Assembly: GCF_008370495.1 (NCBI RefSeq)
Contig: NZ_VTUX01000009.1
Location: 62,376 to 126,375, forward strand
Direction of reading: 5' to 3'
DNA: 64,000 nucleotides
From: Pseudohalioglobus sediminis
GTDB lineage: Bacteria; Pseudomonadota; Gammaproteobacteria; Pseudomonadales; Halieaceae
Shown here: positions 8,751-17,596 of the stretch, in pieces
How the letters are laid out: each line of letters begins with the position of its first letter
Numbering within the stretch: the first letter of the stretch is position 1
The notes under the pieces: model-generated
Told to the model about the DNA's origin: nothing
What the model saw: the letters and a program-made list of their open reading frames with translations, nothing else
Database searches by the model: none
Position numbers and translations under genes: made by a program

Positions 8751-9638
8751 TCATTCGTCATCGCGGCGGCTGACATCCCGGGTGGCAGAGCCACTCCAGC
8801 GCTGGCGAAAATCAAACCAGCTGTCAGCGATAGCCGCGAAGACCACCATCAACTTCACCGGGTCCAGTATCAACCAGGCCAGGTAAAAGGCGACCAGCCA
8901 ACCTGTGCCCTGCCCCTTGAGGTGGACCCTGGCATGCACCAGCGCGAGGCCGGCGAAACTCAGCGGCAGCATCACAATCATTGCCCAACTGCGATACTCA
9001 ACACCGATACTGGACAGCACAACAGCTACCAGGGCCAGGGCCGTCACCACCAGCGGCGAATACCGCAGCGCCCTGAACTCAGTGCCAAAACCGCCCGGGT
9101 TGTAAAGGGCTGCCTGCCAGTAGCGGCCCAGCATCAGGCACAACACCGCAGTCATCCCGGTGCCAGCCCCCATCATTCCCGCGATCTGCGCGGCGGTGGG
9201 CCGGGCCAGCTGTACGGGCTCACCACCCTGTGACAGCTGCTGTTCCATATTGGCCAGGAACTCGCCAAAAACACTCACCATCTGCTCGAGATAGTGGCTG
9301 CCCAGCGTCATCAGTACCAGGGCACTGAAAACCCCTACAGCAATGCTGGCCAATACGGCCAACGGCAGATTCACAGTGGTGCGCAGTATCACCGCCAGCA
9401 GTGTCGTTCCCACCAGCAGTGAGAGCGGTCCACCATCGCCGACGGCATACAACAGCACACCCGACGGTAACAGGGCCCAGAACAACAGCTGGACCCCGGG
9501 TCCCACGCCTTTGCGCAGGGTGACCAGTGCCACCACGGCGGCACTGATCCAGCAAAACAACAGGCTTCCGGCGCCCGCCACGGTCAGCAGCAGGGCCTGG
9601 AAACGTCCGCGCATGGCAAACTCAGCTATCGCCTTCAT
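8751..9638 (-). CDS. DUF2232 family membrane protein
   Basis: 295 residues with about eight hydrophobic segments and a charged C-terminus (RRDDE). Its place between rpsR and rplI is the usual location of a DUF2232/YybS-like integral membrane protein in many gammaproteobacteria. The biochemical function of the family is not known. The 39-bp gap to rpsR and the 47-bp gap to rplI fit a single transcript. Confidence 0.8.
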   Translation of the reverse strand: MKAIAEFAMRGRFQALLLTVAGAGSLLFCWISAAVVALVTLRKGVGPGVQLLFWALLPSGVLLYAVGDGGPLSLLVGTTLLAVILRTTVNLPLAVLASIAVGVFSALVLMTLGSHYLEQMVSVFGEFLANMEQQLSQGGEPVQLARPTAAQIAGMMGAGTGMTAVLCLMLGRYWQAALYNPGGFGTEFRALRYSPLVVTALALVAVVLSSIGVEYRSWAMIVMLPLSFAGLALVHARVHLKGQGTGWLVAFYLAWLILDPVKLMVVFAAIADSWFDFRQRWSGSATRDVSRRDDE

Positions 9639-9677
9639 CGACCGATGCCTCGCTACGCCAAGCGCGGTACAGGATTC

Positions 9678-9905
9678 TTAGTTATGGGAATCCGAGTACG
9701 GCAGCAGGGCCAGGAAACGCGCGCGCTTCACTGCGGTAGCCAGCTGACGCTGGTACTTGGCCTTGGTACCGGTGATACGACTGGGTACGATCTTGCCAGT
9801 TTCAGACACATAGGCCTTCAGGGTGTCGAGATCCTTGTAATCGATCTCTTTAACGCCTTCGGCGGTGAAACGGCAGAACTTACGGCGACGGAAAAAACGG
9901 GCCAT
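9678..9905 (-). CDS. rpsR: 30S ribosomal protein S18
   Basis: 75 residues: [20 protein letters not shown] at the start, [18 protein letters not shown] in the middle and an [13 protein letters not shown] end, all standard S18 features. Only 17 bp after rpsF on the same strand; S6 and S18 form a heterodimer on 16S rRNA. Confidence 0.98.
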   Translation of the reverse strand: MARFFRRRKFCRFTAEGVKEIDYKDLDTLKAYVSETGKIVPSRITGTKAKYQRQLATAVKRARFLALLPYSDSHN

Positions 9906-9922
9906 GACAATACTCCTCTCTA

Positions 9923-10366
9923 TTACTCTTCGGAGGCGGCTGTTTCTTCAGCCGGCTCTGCTGCTTTTTCGGCGGGCTTTTCCTCGGCCGCGGGGGCCTC
10001 GGCTGCCTTGCGCTCTTCGTAACGGCTCTTGCGCTCGCGCGACTCTTTCTCGGCCTTCATGATGTCGGATTCACCGGTCACGGCCTCATCGCGGCGGATC
10101 ACCAGGTTACGGATCACAGCGTCGTTGTAACGGAAGGTGGTGGTCAACTCTTCCATGGCGTCGTTGGATGCTTCCACGTTCATCAGCACGTAGTGTGCCT
10201 TGTGGATCTTGTTGATGGGGTAGGCCAGCTGGCGACGACCCCAGTCTTCCAGGCGGTGTACCTGGCCACCATCCTTGGTGATGGTGTTGGAGTAGCGCTC
10301 GATCATGCCGGGCACTTGCTCTGACTGGTCCGGGTGGACCATAAATACGATTTCGTAATGACGCAT
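9923..10366 (-). CDS. rpsF: 30S ribosomal protein S6
   Basis: 147 residues. The S6 core is [20 protein letters not shown], then [20 protein letters not shown]. The C-terminal 35 residues are a low-complexity Glu/Ala/Lys tail ending EETAASEE, longer than in many species; S6 tails are commonly variable and, in E. coli, glutamylated. First gene of the operon rpsF-rpsR-DUF2232-rplI, with a GGAG ribosome site 7 bp before ATG. Confidence 0.97.
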   Translation of the reverse strand: MRHYEIVFMVHPDQSEQVPGMIERYSNTITKDGGQVHRLEDWGRRQLAYPINKIHKAHYVLMNVEASNDAMEELTTTFRYNDAVIRNLVIRRDEAVTGESDIMKAEKESRERKSRYEERKAAEAPAAEEKPAEKAAEPAEETAASEE

Positions 10367-10371
10367 TGAAT

Positions 10372-10440
10372 AGCTCCTTACGGGTTAATGCTGCCCATCA
10401 ATGTGGTGCAGCAAGGAGGATCGGCGGCACGGGGCCCCCG
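10372..10440 (-). promoter_or_regulatory. Possible S6:S18 autoregulatory leader
   Basis: The mRNA leader between the promoter and rpsF has a stem GCTGC...GGCAGC (plus-strand 10391-10412) whose loop carries ACCACATTGATG, preceded by CCGCCGATCC. S6:S18 leaders in bacteria present a CCG bulge and CACCA-like loop copied from the 16S site. I see the ingredients but did not fold it. Confidence 0.35.
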
Positions 10441-10461
10441 GGCAAATTTTGAGGCGCGGAT

Positions 10462-10488
10462 TGTATAGAGTTTGAGCAGGGGTAGCAA
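10462..10488 (-). promoter_or_regulatory. Putative rpsF operon promoter
   Basis: On the minus strand, TTGCTA (10483-10488) and TATACA (10462-10467) are spaced by 15 bp (16-17 bp if the -35 is shifted to CTTGCT or GCTTGC), about 95 bp upstream of rpsF. Confidence 0.45.
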
Positions 10489-10554
10489 GCCTGTGGAATG
10501 CCCCTTCTACATTAACGCTCGCAATGCCGGGCGGTGAGGCAATCGGTATCCGGC

Positions 10555-10663
10555 CAGGTCCCGGAACTGCCGCCCGAAAACCGCCAAAAAGCGGCATCCG
10601 TGCCAGGCTTGGCGTCGGCCGTCCCTGGCCGACGACATTTTCGGGCGGCAGTTCCGGCACCTG
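10555..10663. repeat. Cloverleaf-like inverted-repeat element
   Basis: A 20-bp perfect inverted repeat (10561-10580 and 10638-10657), extended by CAGGT/ACCTG to 26 bp with one mismatch, encloses three small hairpins in a row: CCGC/GCGG at 10581-10594, GCCA/TGGC at 10602-10613, and GTCGGCC/GGCCGAC at 10614-10633. The whole folds as a four-armed structure. No T-run follows either side, so it is not a simple terminator. It lies between the rlmB stop and the rpsF promoter. Identity unknown; could be a mobile miniature element or a structured RNA. Confidence 0.7.
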
Positions 10664-10770
10664 TCCTCCGTCATCGACTCAGCTGACGCTTATTGGCGAT
10701 TTTCGGGAGGGAAACCCGGCACCTAGACCATGTGTGCAAGAACTCTCGGCCCAGCCTGCCCGGTGTCCGC

Positions 10771-11529
10771 TTACGCCCCCCGCTGCCGCACCACCTCAAA
10801 CAGGCAGATGCCGGTCGCCACCGAGACATTGAGGCTGCTTACCGAGCCGGACATGGGCAACTTGACCAGGAAATCGCAATGCTCGCGGGTCAGGCGCCGC
10901 AGCCCGCCCCCCTCGGCGCCCATTACCAGCGCAGCGGAGCCACGTAAGTCACTGTCATAAATAGTTTTTCCTGCCTCGCCAGCAGTGCCGTAGACCCACA
11001 CATTGCGTTCCTGCAGGGCCTTGAGGGTGCGGGCTATATTGGTAACCCGGACAAAAGGCACCACTTCGGCGGCGCCGCAGGCCACCTTGCGGGCGGTGGG
11101 CGTGAGGTCGGCCGACTTATCCTTGGGCACTACCACCGCATCGACACCGGCGGCATCGGCACTGCGCAGGCAGGCGCCCAGGTTGTGGGGGTCGGTGACG
11201 CCGTCGAGCACCAGGATCAGCACCGGCCCCTGTTTTTCATCCACGGCGCGCAGCAGATCGCTTTCCTGCCACAGGTTGGACTGGACAACGCTACCATGCA
11301 CCGGCGCATCCAGCGTTTCCGCCACCACACCCTGGTGGCGCCCGCTGACCATATCGTCAAGGTCCTTGCGTGGCTCGCGGGCAATCGGCACTCCCTGGTT
11401 CTGGGCCAGCTCCAGCAGGGCCGCTATACGCTTGTCTTCCCGCCCCTGCTGCACCCACAGGCGCTGCACCGAGCGCGGGTTCTGCCGCAGCAGGCTGTCA
11501 ACCGCATGTATTCCATAGATGTACTGCAT
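10771..11529 (-). CDS. rlmB: 23S rRNA (guanosine-2251-2'-O)-methyltransferase RlmB
   Basis: 252 residues, full length. An N-terminal SpoU substrate-binding domain (MQYIYGIHAVDSLLRQNP) precedes a SPOUT methyltransferase domain with its three motifs: LDGVTDPHNLGACLRSADA, MGAEGGGLRRLTREHCD and SGSVSSLNVSVATGICLFEV. The enzyme methylates G2251 in the ribosomal P loop. It follows rnr by 69 bp on the same strand, the common rnr-rlmB arrangement. Confidence 0.97.
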   Translation of the reverse strand: MQYIYGIHAVDSLLRQNPRSVQRLWVQQGREDKRIAALLELAQNQGVPIAREPRKDLDDMVSGRHQGVVAETLDAPVHGSVVQSNLWQESDLLRAVDEKQGPVLILVLDGVTDPHNLGACLRSADAAGVDAVVVPKDKSADLTPTARKVACGAAEVVPFVRVTNIARTLKALQERNVWVYGTAGEAGKTIYDSDLRGSAALVMGAEGGGLRRLTREHCDFLVKLPMSGSVSSLNVSVATGICLFEVVRQRGA

Positions 11530-11598
11530 GCTTACACTCTCGCACTCACGATCGCGCTATTCACCCTTTAGGTAGGGGCCGGAAGTGACGGCCACGGC

Positions 11599-13965
11599 CT
11601 AGTGGTGGCGCCGCAATCCTGTCTTGCCCTTGCCACGGCCTTTCTGGGCCGTCGCGGACTTGCCACCGCGCTTGCGCCTGGACCCTTTCTCTTTCGCCTG
11701 TCCCGACTTTTTCGATGCCTGCTGTTTCGGCCCCTTCTTTGGCGGCCTCGCATCGATCATTTCCAGGTCGATCTTGCGGTCGTCCAGGTCCACCCGGGCG
11801 ACCTGCACCCGCACCTTGCCGCCCAGCTGGAAACTGCGCCCGGTGCGCTCACCGGTAAGTCGCTGCTTGGCGTGATCAAAGTTGTAGTAATCACCCGGCA
11901 GAGACGTCACATGCACCAGGCCCTCGATGTACAGGTCGCTGAGCTCCACGAACAGGCCGAAGCTGGTCACGGCGGCAATCACGCCGTCAAATTCGTCGCC
12001 CACGTGCTCCTGCAGGTATTCGCACTTGAGCCATGCATCCACCTCGCGAGTGGCGTCATCGGCGCGGCGCTCCGTCATGGAGCAATGATCCCCGTGCACG
12101 GTCATGGCATGGATGTCGTAGGGGAAGATCCGCTTGCCCGGGATTGGCTCGGCGCCCTCCACACGGCGCACGCCCTCTGCCGGCTGCTGTGAGCGCACCA
12201 GGGAGCGAATGCCGCGGTGAACCAGCAAATCGGGATAGCGGCGGATCGGCGAGGTGAAATGCGCATAGGCCTCGTAGTGCAGGCCGAAGTGGCCGCCGTT
12301 CTCGGGCTGGTACTTGGCCTGGCTGAGCGAACGCAGCAACATGGTCTGGATCACATGGGCGTCGTCACGATCCGCGATCTGCTCCAACAAATGCTGGTAA
12401 TGCAGCGGTGTGGGTTTAACGCCGCCGCTTAATTCCAGACCCAGCTCCCCGAGGAATTTGCGCAGCGCTTCCAGTTTTTCTTCACTGGGCCCCTCGTGCA
12501 CCCGGTAGAGAATCGGCAACTCGTTGGCCTCGAAGAAGCGCGCGGCCGCCACGTTGGCACAGAGCATGGCTTCTTCGATGAGCTTGTGCGCATCATTGCG
12601 CACCACCGGCACGATGGACTCGATCTTTTTCTGGCGGTCAAAAATAATGCGTGTTTCCACGGTATCGAAATCAATGGCGCCGCGCTCGTCCCTGGCGCCG
12701 CGCAGGACCTTGTACAGCGCGTGCAAACGACCGAGGTCGTCTACCCGCTCAGAGTCCACGTCGGGGTGGCTGCCCCATTCCAGTACCTCACCCACCTGGG
12801 TGTAGGTCAGTCGGGCATGAGAATGAATCACCGCTTCATAGAACTCATACCGGGTGAGCCGACCCGTCCGCGACAGCTCCATTTCGCACACCATGGCCAG
12901 GCGATCGACCCTGGGTTTGAGCGAACACAGCCCGTTGGACAGCACCTCCGGCAACATCGGCACCACACGCTCGGGGAAATAGACCGAGTTGCCGCGATTG
13001 GCCGCCTCTTCGTCCAGGGCCATGCCGGGACGGACGTAGTGGGACACATCGGCGATGGCTACAAACAGGCGCCAGCCACCGCGCCGCTTCTCGCAGTACA
13101 CCGCATCGTCGAAGTCGCGCGCGTCCTCGCCGTCGATGGTGACGAAAGGCAACTTGCGCAGGTCCACGCGGTGCTGTTTGTCGGCTTCTGCAGGCTCCTC
13201 ATCAAGGCTGCCGGCCTCCGACTGCACCGCTTCCGGCCACTCGAAGGGAATGCCGTGGGAGCGAATGGCAACGTCGATTTCAAGGCCCGGGTCGAGGTGG
13301 TCGCCGAGTATCTCGGTAATGCTCGCCTTGGCACCCAGCCGCCGTGTGGGGTAGTCGGTGATTTGCGCGGTGACGATCTGGCCATTGGCCGCACCGTTTT
13401 TCTCCTTTGGCGGGATCAGGAACTGGTGGGTGAGGCGCCCGTTCTCCGGGATGACAAAGCCAATACCGCTTTCTTCCTGGTAGCGGCCCACCACCGTGGT
13501 AATGCCGCGCGACAGCACCTCGACAACCTTGCCCTCGAGGCGGCCACGCCGGTCCTCCCCGGTGACCATGATCAGCACCTCGTCGCCATCAAACACGAAG
13601 TGCATCTGCCGCGCATTGAGATAGATGTCGTCACCTTCGCCGAGCGGCATGGCAAAGCCGTAGCCATCGCGGTGGCCCTGCACCTTGCAGTGGATCAGGT
13701 TCATCTTATCCACCAGGCCGTAAGCGCCCTTGCGATCCGACATGATCTGGCCGTCGCGCTCCATGGCGCGCAGGCGCTTGCGCAGGGCATCGACCTGTTC
13801 CGCTTCAGTCAGGTTCAGCTTTCTGCACAGTTTGTCGTGATTCAGCGGCTTGTTGACTTCTTCCAGCAACTCGAGGATCAGTTCCCTGCTGGGAATGGGA
13901 TTATCGTAATTGGCCGCTTCACGCGCAGCGTGAGGATCGGTTTTGGTTTTTTTCTCTCGGGCCAT
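11599..13965 (-). CDS. rnr: Ribonuclease R
   Basis: 788 residues from the ATG at 13963-13965 (MAREKKTKTDPH); the open frame runs 37 codons further upstream without family similarity. Order: an N-terminal helix-turn-helix region (PIPSRELILELLEEV), cold-shock domains, the RNB catalytic domain with DGEDARDFDDAVY carrying the metal-binding aspartates, an S1 domain (DEFDGVIAAVTSFGLFVEL), and a Lys/Arg/Gly-rich tail of about 60 residues. A 3'-5' exoribonuclease acting on structured RNA. A hairpin precedes it at 14088-14110. Confidence 0.96.
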   Translation of the reverse strand: MAREKKTKTDPHAAREAANYDNPIPSRELILELLEEVNKPLNHDKLCRKLNLTEAEQVDALRKRLRAMERDGQIMSDRKGAYGLVDKMNLIHCKVQGHRDGYGFAMPLGEGDDIYLNARQMHFVFDGDEVLIMVTGEDRRGRLEGKVVEVLSRGITTVVGRYQEESGIGFVIPENGRLTHQFLIPPKEKNGAANGQIVTAQITDYPTRRLGAKASITEILGDHLDPGLEIDVAIRSHGIPFEWPEAVQSEAGSLDEEPAEADKQHRVDLRKLPFVTIDGEDARDFDDAVYCEKRRGGWRLFVAIADVSHYVRPGMALDEEAANRGNSVYFPERVVPMLPEVLSNGLCSLKPRVDRLAMVCEMELSRTGRLTRYEFYEAVIHSHARLTYTQVGEVLEWGSHPDVDSERVDDLGRLHALYKVLRGARDERGAIDFDTVETRIIFDRQKKIESIVPVVRNDAHKLIEEAMLCANVAAARFFEANELPILYRVHEGPSEEKLEALRKFLGELGLELSGGVKPTPLHYQHLLEQIADRDDAHVIQTMLLRSLSQAKYQPENGGHFGLHYEAYAHFTSPIRRYPDLLVHRGIRSLVRSQQPAEGVRRVEGAEPIPGKRIFPYDIHAMTVHGDHCSMTERRADDATREVDAWLKCEYLQEHVGDEFDGVIAAVTSFGLFVELSDLYIEGLVHVTSLPGDYYNFDHAKQRLTGERTGRSFQLGGKVRVQVARVDLDDRKIDLEMIDARPPKKGPKQQASKKSGQAKEKGSRRKRGGKSATAQKGRGKGKTGLRRHH

Positions 13966-14087
13966 GAAATGGGGCCTATGTATTAAACGTGGGGTGAATG
14001 GATTGTTCTCGCTCCCGATCAGGCGGTGTTCCGCCAATGCGAAATTCGGTAAGCGGCAGCACCCTTCCCCGCTCAATAGCAGGCTGA

Positions 14088-14110
14088 CATCCTCACAAAA
14101 AATGAGGATG
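14088..14110 (-). other. Hairpin in the gdhA-rnr gap
   Basis: CATCCTCA and TGAGGATG (8-bp perfect arms) enclose a 7-nt A/T-only-rich loop. On the minus strand the T-run is in the loop rather than after the stem, so terminator function is doubtful. Confidence 0.4.
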
Positions 14111-14173
14111 TGGATGACTACACCCTCATTATACGCCAGGGAGCGGAGGATAGCGGCACTTTCCCCCGCAGGC

Positions 14174-15517
14174 TCAGATCACGCCATAGGCCAGCATGGC
14201 GTCGGCCACCTTGATGAAGCCGGCCACATTGGCGCCCTGCACATAGTTCACGTGGTCCTCTTCCTGCCCGTAGCGGACACACTTGCGATGAATATTGGTG
14301 ACGATCTGCCGCAACCGCGTTTCCAGCTCATCCGCCGTCCAGGACATGCGCTGGCTGTTCTGGCTCATCTCCAGGCCGGACACCGCCACGCCGCCGGCGT
14401 TCGCTGCCTTGCCCGGGCCGTAAACCACCCCCGCTTCCTGCAGCACATGCACCGCAGCAGACGTTGTCGGCATATTGGCGCCCTCGGACACGGCAATGCA
14501 GCCGTTGCTGACCAGTTTGCGCGCATCCTCCTCCTCGAGCTCATTCTGCGTGGCGCAGGGGAAAGCCAGGTCACACTCCACACCCCAGGGACGCCCCTCG
14601 TGGAACTCGCAGCCGTATTTTTCGGCGTACTCCTGTATACGGCCCCGGCGCTCAAGTTTCAGCTCCTTGATCCAGGCGAGTTTCTCCTGGTCGATGCCGT
14701 CAGCGTCGTAAATAAAGCCAGAAGAATCCGAGAGAGTCACCACCTTGCCGCCCAGCTGGATTAACTTTTCGGCACAGAATATCGCCACGTTGCCGGAACC
14801 GGACACCACGCAGGTCTTGCCATCGATGCCGTCGTCGCGATGGTGCAGCATTTCCTCCATAAAGAAGGCGTTGCCATAACCGGTTGCTTCCGTGCGGATC
14901 AGGCTGCCGCCATATTCCAGCGCCTTGCCGGTGAGCACGCCGGTGAACTCCTTGGCCAGGCGCTTGTACTGACCGAACATATAGCTGATTTCGCGGGCGC
15001 CGACACCGATGTCGCCAGCGGGCACATCCACGTCTGCACCGATATGGTGCCAGAGCTCCGTCATGTATGACTGGCAGAAGCGCATCACCTCGCGGTCTGA
15101 CTTGCCCTTGGGATTGAAATCCGCCCCACCCTTGCCAGAACCCATGGGCAGGGTGGTGAGGCTGTTCTTGAAAGTCTGCTCAAACCCCAGGAACTTGAGT
15201 ACGGAAAGGTTGACCGAGGGGTGGAAACGCAGCCCGCCCTTGTAAGGGCCAATGGCATTGTTGAACTGCACCCGGTAGCCGCGGTTGATGCGCACGTTGC
15301 CCTCATCGTCCTCCCACACCACGCGGAATATCAGCGTCCGGTCCGGCTCGGTCATCCGCTCCAGGATGCGCGCCTCGCGGTAGCGCTGTTTATCCAGTAT
15401 GTAGGGGATGACCGACGCGGCAACCTCATGGACGGCCTGGTGGAATTCCTTCTCGCCGGGATTGCGCTTGACCAGTCCGTCCATGAAGCGGTCAAGGGTG
15501 AGTTCGTCGTAGTTCAT
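14174..15517 (-). CDS. gdhA: NADP-specific glutamate dehydrogenase
   Basis: 447 residues, the usual length of the hexameric bacterial enzyme. The substrate-binding and catalytic region shows GPYKGGLRFHPSVNLSVLKF and PMGSGKGGADFNPKGKSD, including the catalytic lysine in GKGG. The Rossmann motif is VVSGSGNVAIFCAEKL. It forms glutamate from 2-oxoglutarate and ammonia, a nitrogen-assimilation step. The length and N-terminus match the NADP-dependent type. It is divergent from the tRNA-Leu gene. Confidence 0.95.
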   Translation of the reverse strand: MNYDELTLDRFMDGLVKRNPGEKEFHQAVHEVAASVIPYILDKQRYREARILERMTEPDRTLIFRVVWEDDEGNVRINRGYRVQFNNAIGPYKGGLRFHPSVNLSVLKFLGFEQTFKNSLTTLPMGSGKGGADFNPKGKSDREVMRFCQSYMTELWHHIGADVDVPAGDIGVGAREISYMFGQYKRLAKEFTGVLTGKALEYGGSLIRTEATGYGNAFFMEEMLHHRDDGIDGKTCVVSGSGNVAIFCAEKLIQLGGKVVTLSDSSGFIYDADGIDQEKLAWIKELKLERRGRIQEYAEKYGCEFHEGRPWGVECDLAFPCATQNELEEEDARKLVSNGCIAVSEGANMPTTSAAVHVLQEAGVVYGPGKAANAGGVAVSGLEMSQNSQRMSWTADELETRLRQIVTNIHRKCVRYGQEEDHVNYVQGANVAGFIKVADAMLAYGVI

Positions 15518-15623
15518 GGGCTTTGCCTGTTTTTTATAAGGTCATGATTTAACTACGATATAAGGCATTGCCCAGATCGTTACAAGCGACTATTTTCACC
15601 CGCCGATTTTTGCCGGCACGGCA

Positions 15624-15652
15624 TTGACAAAAACACCTCGGGTCAGTAAAGT
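15624..15652 (+). promoter_or_regulatory. Sigma-70 promoter of tRNA-Leu
   Basis: Consensus TTGACA at 15624-15629 and TAAAGT at 15647-15652 with 17-bp spacing, about 40 bp before the mature tRNA 5' end, followed by a GC-rich discriminator typical of stable-RNA promoters. Confidence 0.75.
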
Positions 15653-15698
15653 GCGCGCCCTCGGGTTGCGCTGCGGCAAACACAGCGCCACCCGCGAT

Positions 15699-15785
15699 GC
15701 CCAGGTGGTGAAATTGGTAGACACGCTAGCTTCAGGTGCTAGTGCTCGCAAGGGCGTGGAGGTTCAAGTCCTCTCCTGGGCACCA
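15699..15785 (+). tRNA. tRNA-Leu (anticodon CAG)
   Basis: 87 nt including encoded CCA. Acceptor arms GCCCAGG and CCTGGGC pair perfectly; the anticodon stem CTAGC/GCTAG encloses the loop TTCAGGT, giving CAG, which reads CUG. A long variable arm (TGCTCGCAAGGGCGT) marks it as class II, and GGTTCAAGTCC is the T arm. Confidence 0.97.
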
Positions 15786-15791
15786 CATTCG

Positions 15792-15820
15792 AAAGGCCGG
15801 TCACATGACTGGCCTTTTTT
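15792..15820 (+). terminator. Rho-independent terminator after tRNA-Leu
   Basis: AAAGGCCGGTC and GACTGGCCTTT arms with a 4-nt loop, running into TTTTTT, 7 bp after the tRNA CCA end. Confidence 0.9.
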
Positions 15821-15894
15821 GTGCCCGCACAGGTAGCAGGAGAGGACTTCCGGGGTCCGGCCTCCCGGCCGGCTGATAACGCGCCGGCGCGAAC

Positions 15895-15927
15895 CCTCGC
15901 TCGAAGCGGTGCTTCGACAACGCGAGG
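15895..15927 (-). other. Hairpin downstream of amidohydrolase 1
   Basis: TCGAAGC/GCTTCGA inner stem and CCTCGC/GCGAGG outer stem with a bulge on one side. It lies just past the stop of the minus-strand amidohydrolase; no T-run follows, so it may be a Rho-dependent or transcript-stabilising hairpin. Confidence 0.35.
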
Positions 15928-15939
15928 AACATCCCTCTC

Positions 15940-17298
15940 TCAGTTCAATGTGTTCTTATAGATCACGCCGTCCTTCATAATCAGATCGAAGTTGTTCTCG
16001 TAATCCACCATGATCATGGCGTCTTCCACCGGGTTGCCATCAACCAGGAGGATGTCCGCATAGGCGCCTTCCTTGATCACACCCAGCGGACCAGCAGGGT
16101 ATGGGTTCAGTTTGCCCGACAAGGCGAGCAATTCCCCAGCTTTTGATGTTGCCTGCATCAACACTTCATGCGATGACCAGGCTTCCAGGCGGTACTTGAA
16201 CTCGTCATTCTGTTTGGTGAGCGCAGCAGGGCTACCGATGATATCGGTTGAAAATGCGACTTTCTCAATCTTGTACTCTTTGAGCAGCTTCATCTGATTC
16301 CTGGCGCCGTTCTGCACCTTGAGAAACTTGGGTGCAGCATGGGGTCCCAGTGCTGTCCTGACGGTCTCCTCGTCCAATCCAAGCAGCGAGAAGAAGGGGA
16401 CGACCCAAACATCTGCTTTCTTGATTGCTTTCGCCGAAACCTCGGTCATCAGTTGGGCATGGTCAATACTTAGGACACCGGCGTCGATTGAACGCAGGAT
16501 AGCCTCATCATTGTAAACGTGTACAAGCACGTATGTGTCCCAGTCCGCTGCGGCTTTTACAGCCGCCTCCAGTTCCTCTGGCAAATATTGCACGGTGTGC
16601 AGTGGATCCACACTCGACGACACGCCACCACCGGCCATTACCTTGATTTGTGAAGCGCCGAGGCGCAGGGCCTCCCGTGTCGCCCGCAGCACTTCGGGAA
16701 CGCCGTCAGCCAGGAATTCCAGGTGTTGATTAAAGAAAGAAGGGGAAGCACCTTCAAAATTTGGGTGCGGTTCTGTGTAGTGGCGATGTTCGCCATGGCC
16801 TGACGTTTGCGAAATGACCGGCCCGGAAGGGTAGATGCGCGGGCCTACAGCCTTGCCCTTATCGATAGCTTTCTGCAGCCCCATGGCGGGCCCACCCGCG
16901 TCCCGCACACTGGTAAACCCGCGCAGCAACATCTTTTCCGCTTCAATGGTGGAAACTGCGCCCCAGTACATCCAGTCATAGTTGTCCCTGAGGTCGGCGA
17001 TAGATTCGGTAATGGTCATGTGGACGTGAGCGTCGATCAGGCCCGGCATCAGGGTACGCCCACCGCCGTCGATCACTTCGGCGCCTTCGGGCTTCGGGAT
17101 TGACACACCTACTGCAGCTATGAGGTTGTCTTCCACCAACACATTGGTGTTCTTAACCAGCGATTTGCTGACGCCATCAAACACGTTGACGTTGGTGAAC
17201 ATTATTCGATTAGGTGCTGCCGCTTCCTGGGCGAAGGAAAAACTGGCTGCAATAGAGATTGTTAGAGCAAGCAAAGTAACCGTGAGATGTTTCTTCAT
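15940..17298 (-). CDS. Secreted amidohydrolase (COG1228-type, peptidase-like) 1
   Basis: 452 residues with a clear Sec signal peptide (hydrophobic 6-19, cut after SFA). It is followed by the amidohydrolase composite beta-sandwich start (RIMFTNVNVFDG) and the metal motif HVH at 91/93. Further likely ligands and catalytic residues lie in KVMAGGGVSSS, VLVHVYND, SIDHAQLM and FSTDIIG, and the sandwich closes with GVIKEGAYADILLVDGNP. This subgroup includes imidazolonepropionase-related Xaa-Pro/Xaa-Arg dipeptidases, so hydrolysis of a dipeptide or N-acyl compound in the periplasm is plausible. Paralogue of the gene at 21487, in a cluster with porins and a dipeptidase. Confidence 0.85.
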   Translation of the reverse strand: MKKHLTVTLLALTISIAASFSFAQEAAAPNRIMFTNVNVFDGVSKSLVKNTNVLVEDNLIAAVGVSIPKPEGAEVIDGGGRTLMPGLIDAHVHMTITESIADLRDNYDWMYWGAVSTIEAEKMLLRGFTSVRDAGGPAMGLQKAIDKGKAVGPRIYPSGPVISQTSGHGEHRHYTEPHPNFEGASPSFFNQHLEFLADGVPEVLRATREALRLGASQIKVMAGGGVSSSVDPLHTVQYLPEELEAAVKAAADWDTYVLVHVYNDEAILRSIDAGVLSIDHAQLMTEVSAKAIKKADVWVVPFFSLLGLDEETVRTALGPHAAPKFLKVQNGARNQMKLLKEYKIEKVAFSTDIIGSPAALTKQNDEFKYRLEAWSSHEVLMQATSKAGELLALSGKLNPYPAGPLGVIKEGAYADILLVDGNPVEDAMIMVDYENNFDLIMKDGVIYKNTLN

Positions 17299-17349
17299 AT
17301 TCTTCTCTCTTGGTCGGTAGAAGGCGAATCCTGCCCGCCACCGGCGTAT

Positions 17350-17463
17350 TCAATTCAAGGTGCTCTCTTGGATCACGCGGTCCCTCATGATCAGTTTGAT
17401 GTTGCCTGCAAACGAGGACGGTGCGGATAGCCAACTGTTGAGCGAGATGCTGCGCGCAATCAT
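17350..17463 (-). pseudogene. Remnant of a third amidohydrolase C-terminus
   Basis: A 37-codon open frame ends NIKLIMRDRVIQESTLN, which aligns with the last residues of both intact amidohydrolases here (DLIMKDGVIYKNTLN and RVIMKDGTIYKNTL). An earlier WLSAP matches WLDAP of the second paralogue. Nothing upstream of codon 1 resembles the family, so this is a leftover of a deleted or replaced tandem copy. It lies between amidohydrolase 1 and the AraC gene. Confidence 0.7.
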
Positions 17464-17596
17464 TAAAAGGTCGGAGTATCTGGCCAAATGCAGTTACGCC
17501 TCACACGAGTACAATTCTGCTGGTCAATACTAGCTAAATCCACGCCGGTGTTTATACTTGGTTTTTATCATTTCTGGACATACTACTCTCGCCGAC

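Noticed and set aside
10555-10663. Simple bidirectional terminator
   Set aside because: No T-run on either strand next to the outer stem and the inside carries three further hairpins.
12496-13986. 496-codon frame antisense to rnr
   Set aside because: Same composition effect; no recognisable motifs and rnr is unambiguous. The similar frames at 36206-37705 and 53375-54991 were rejected for the same reason.
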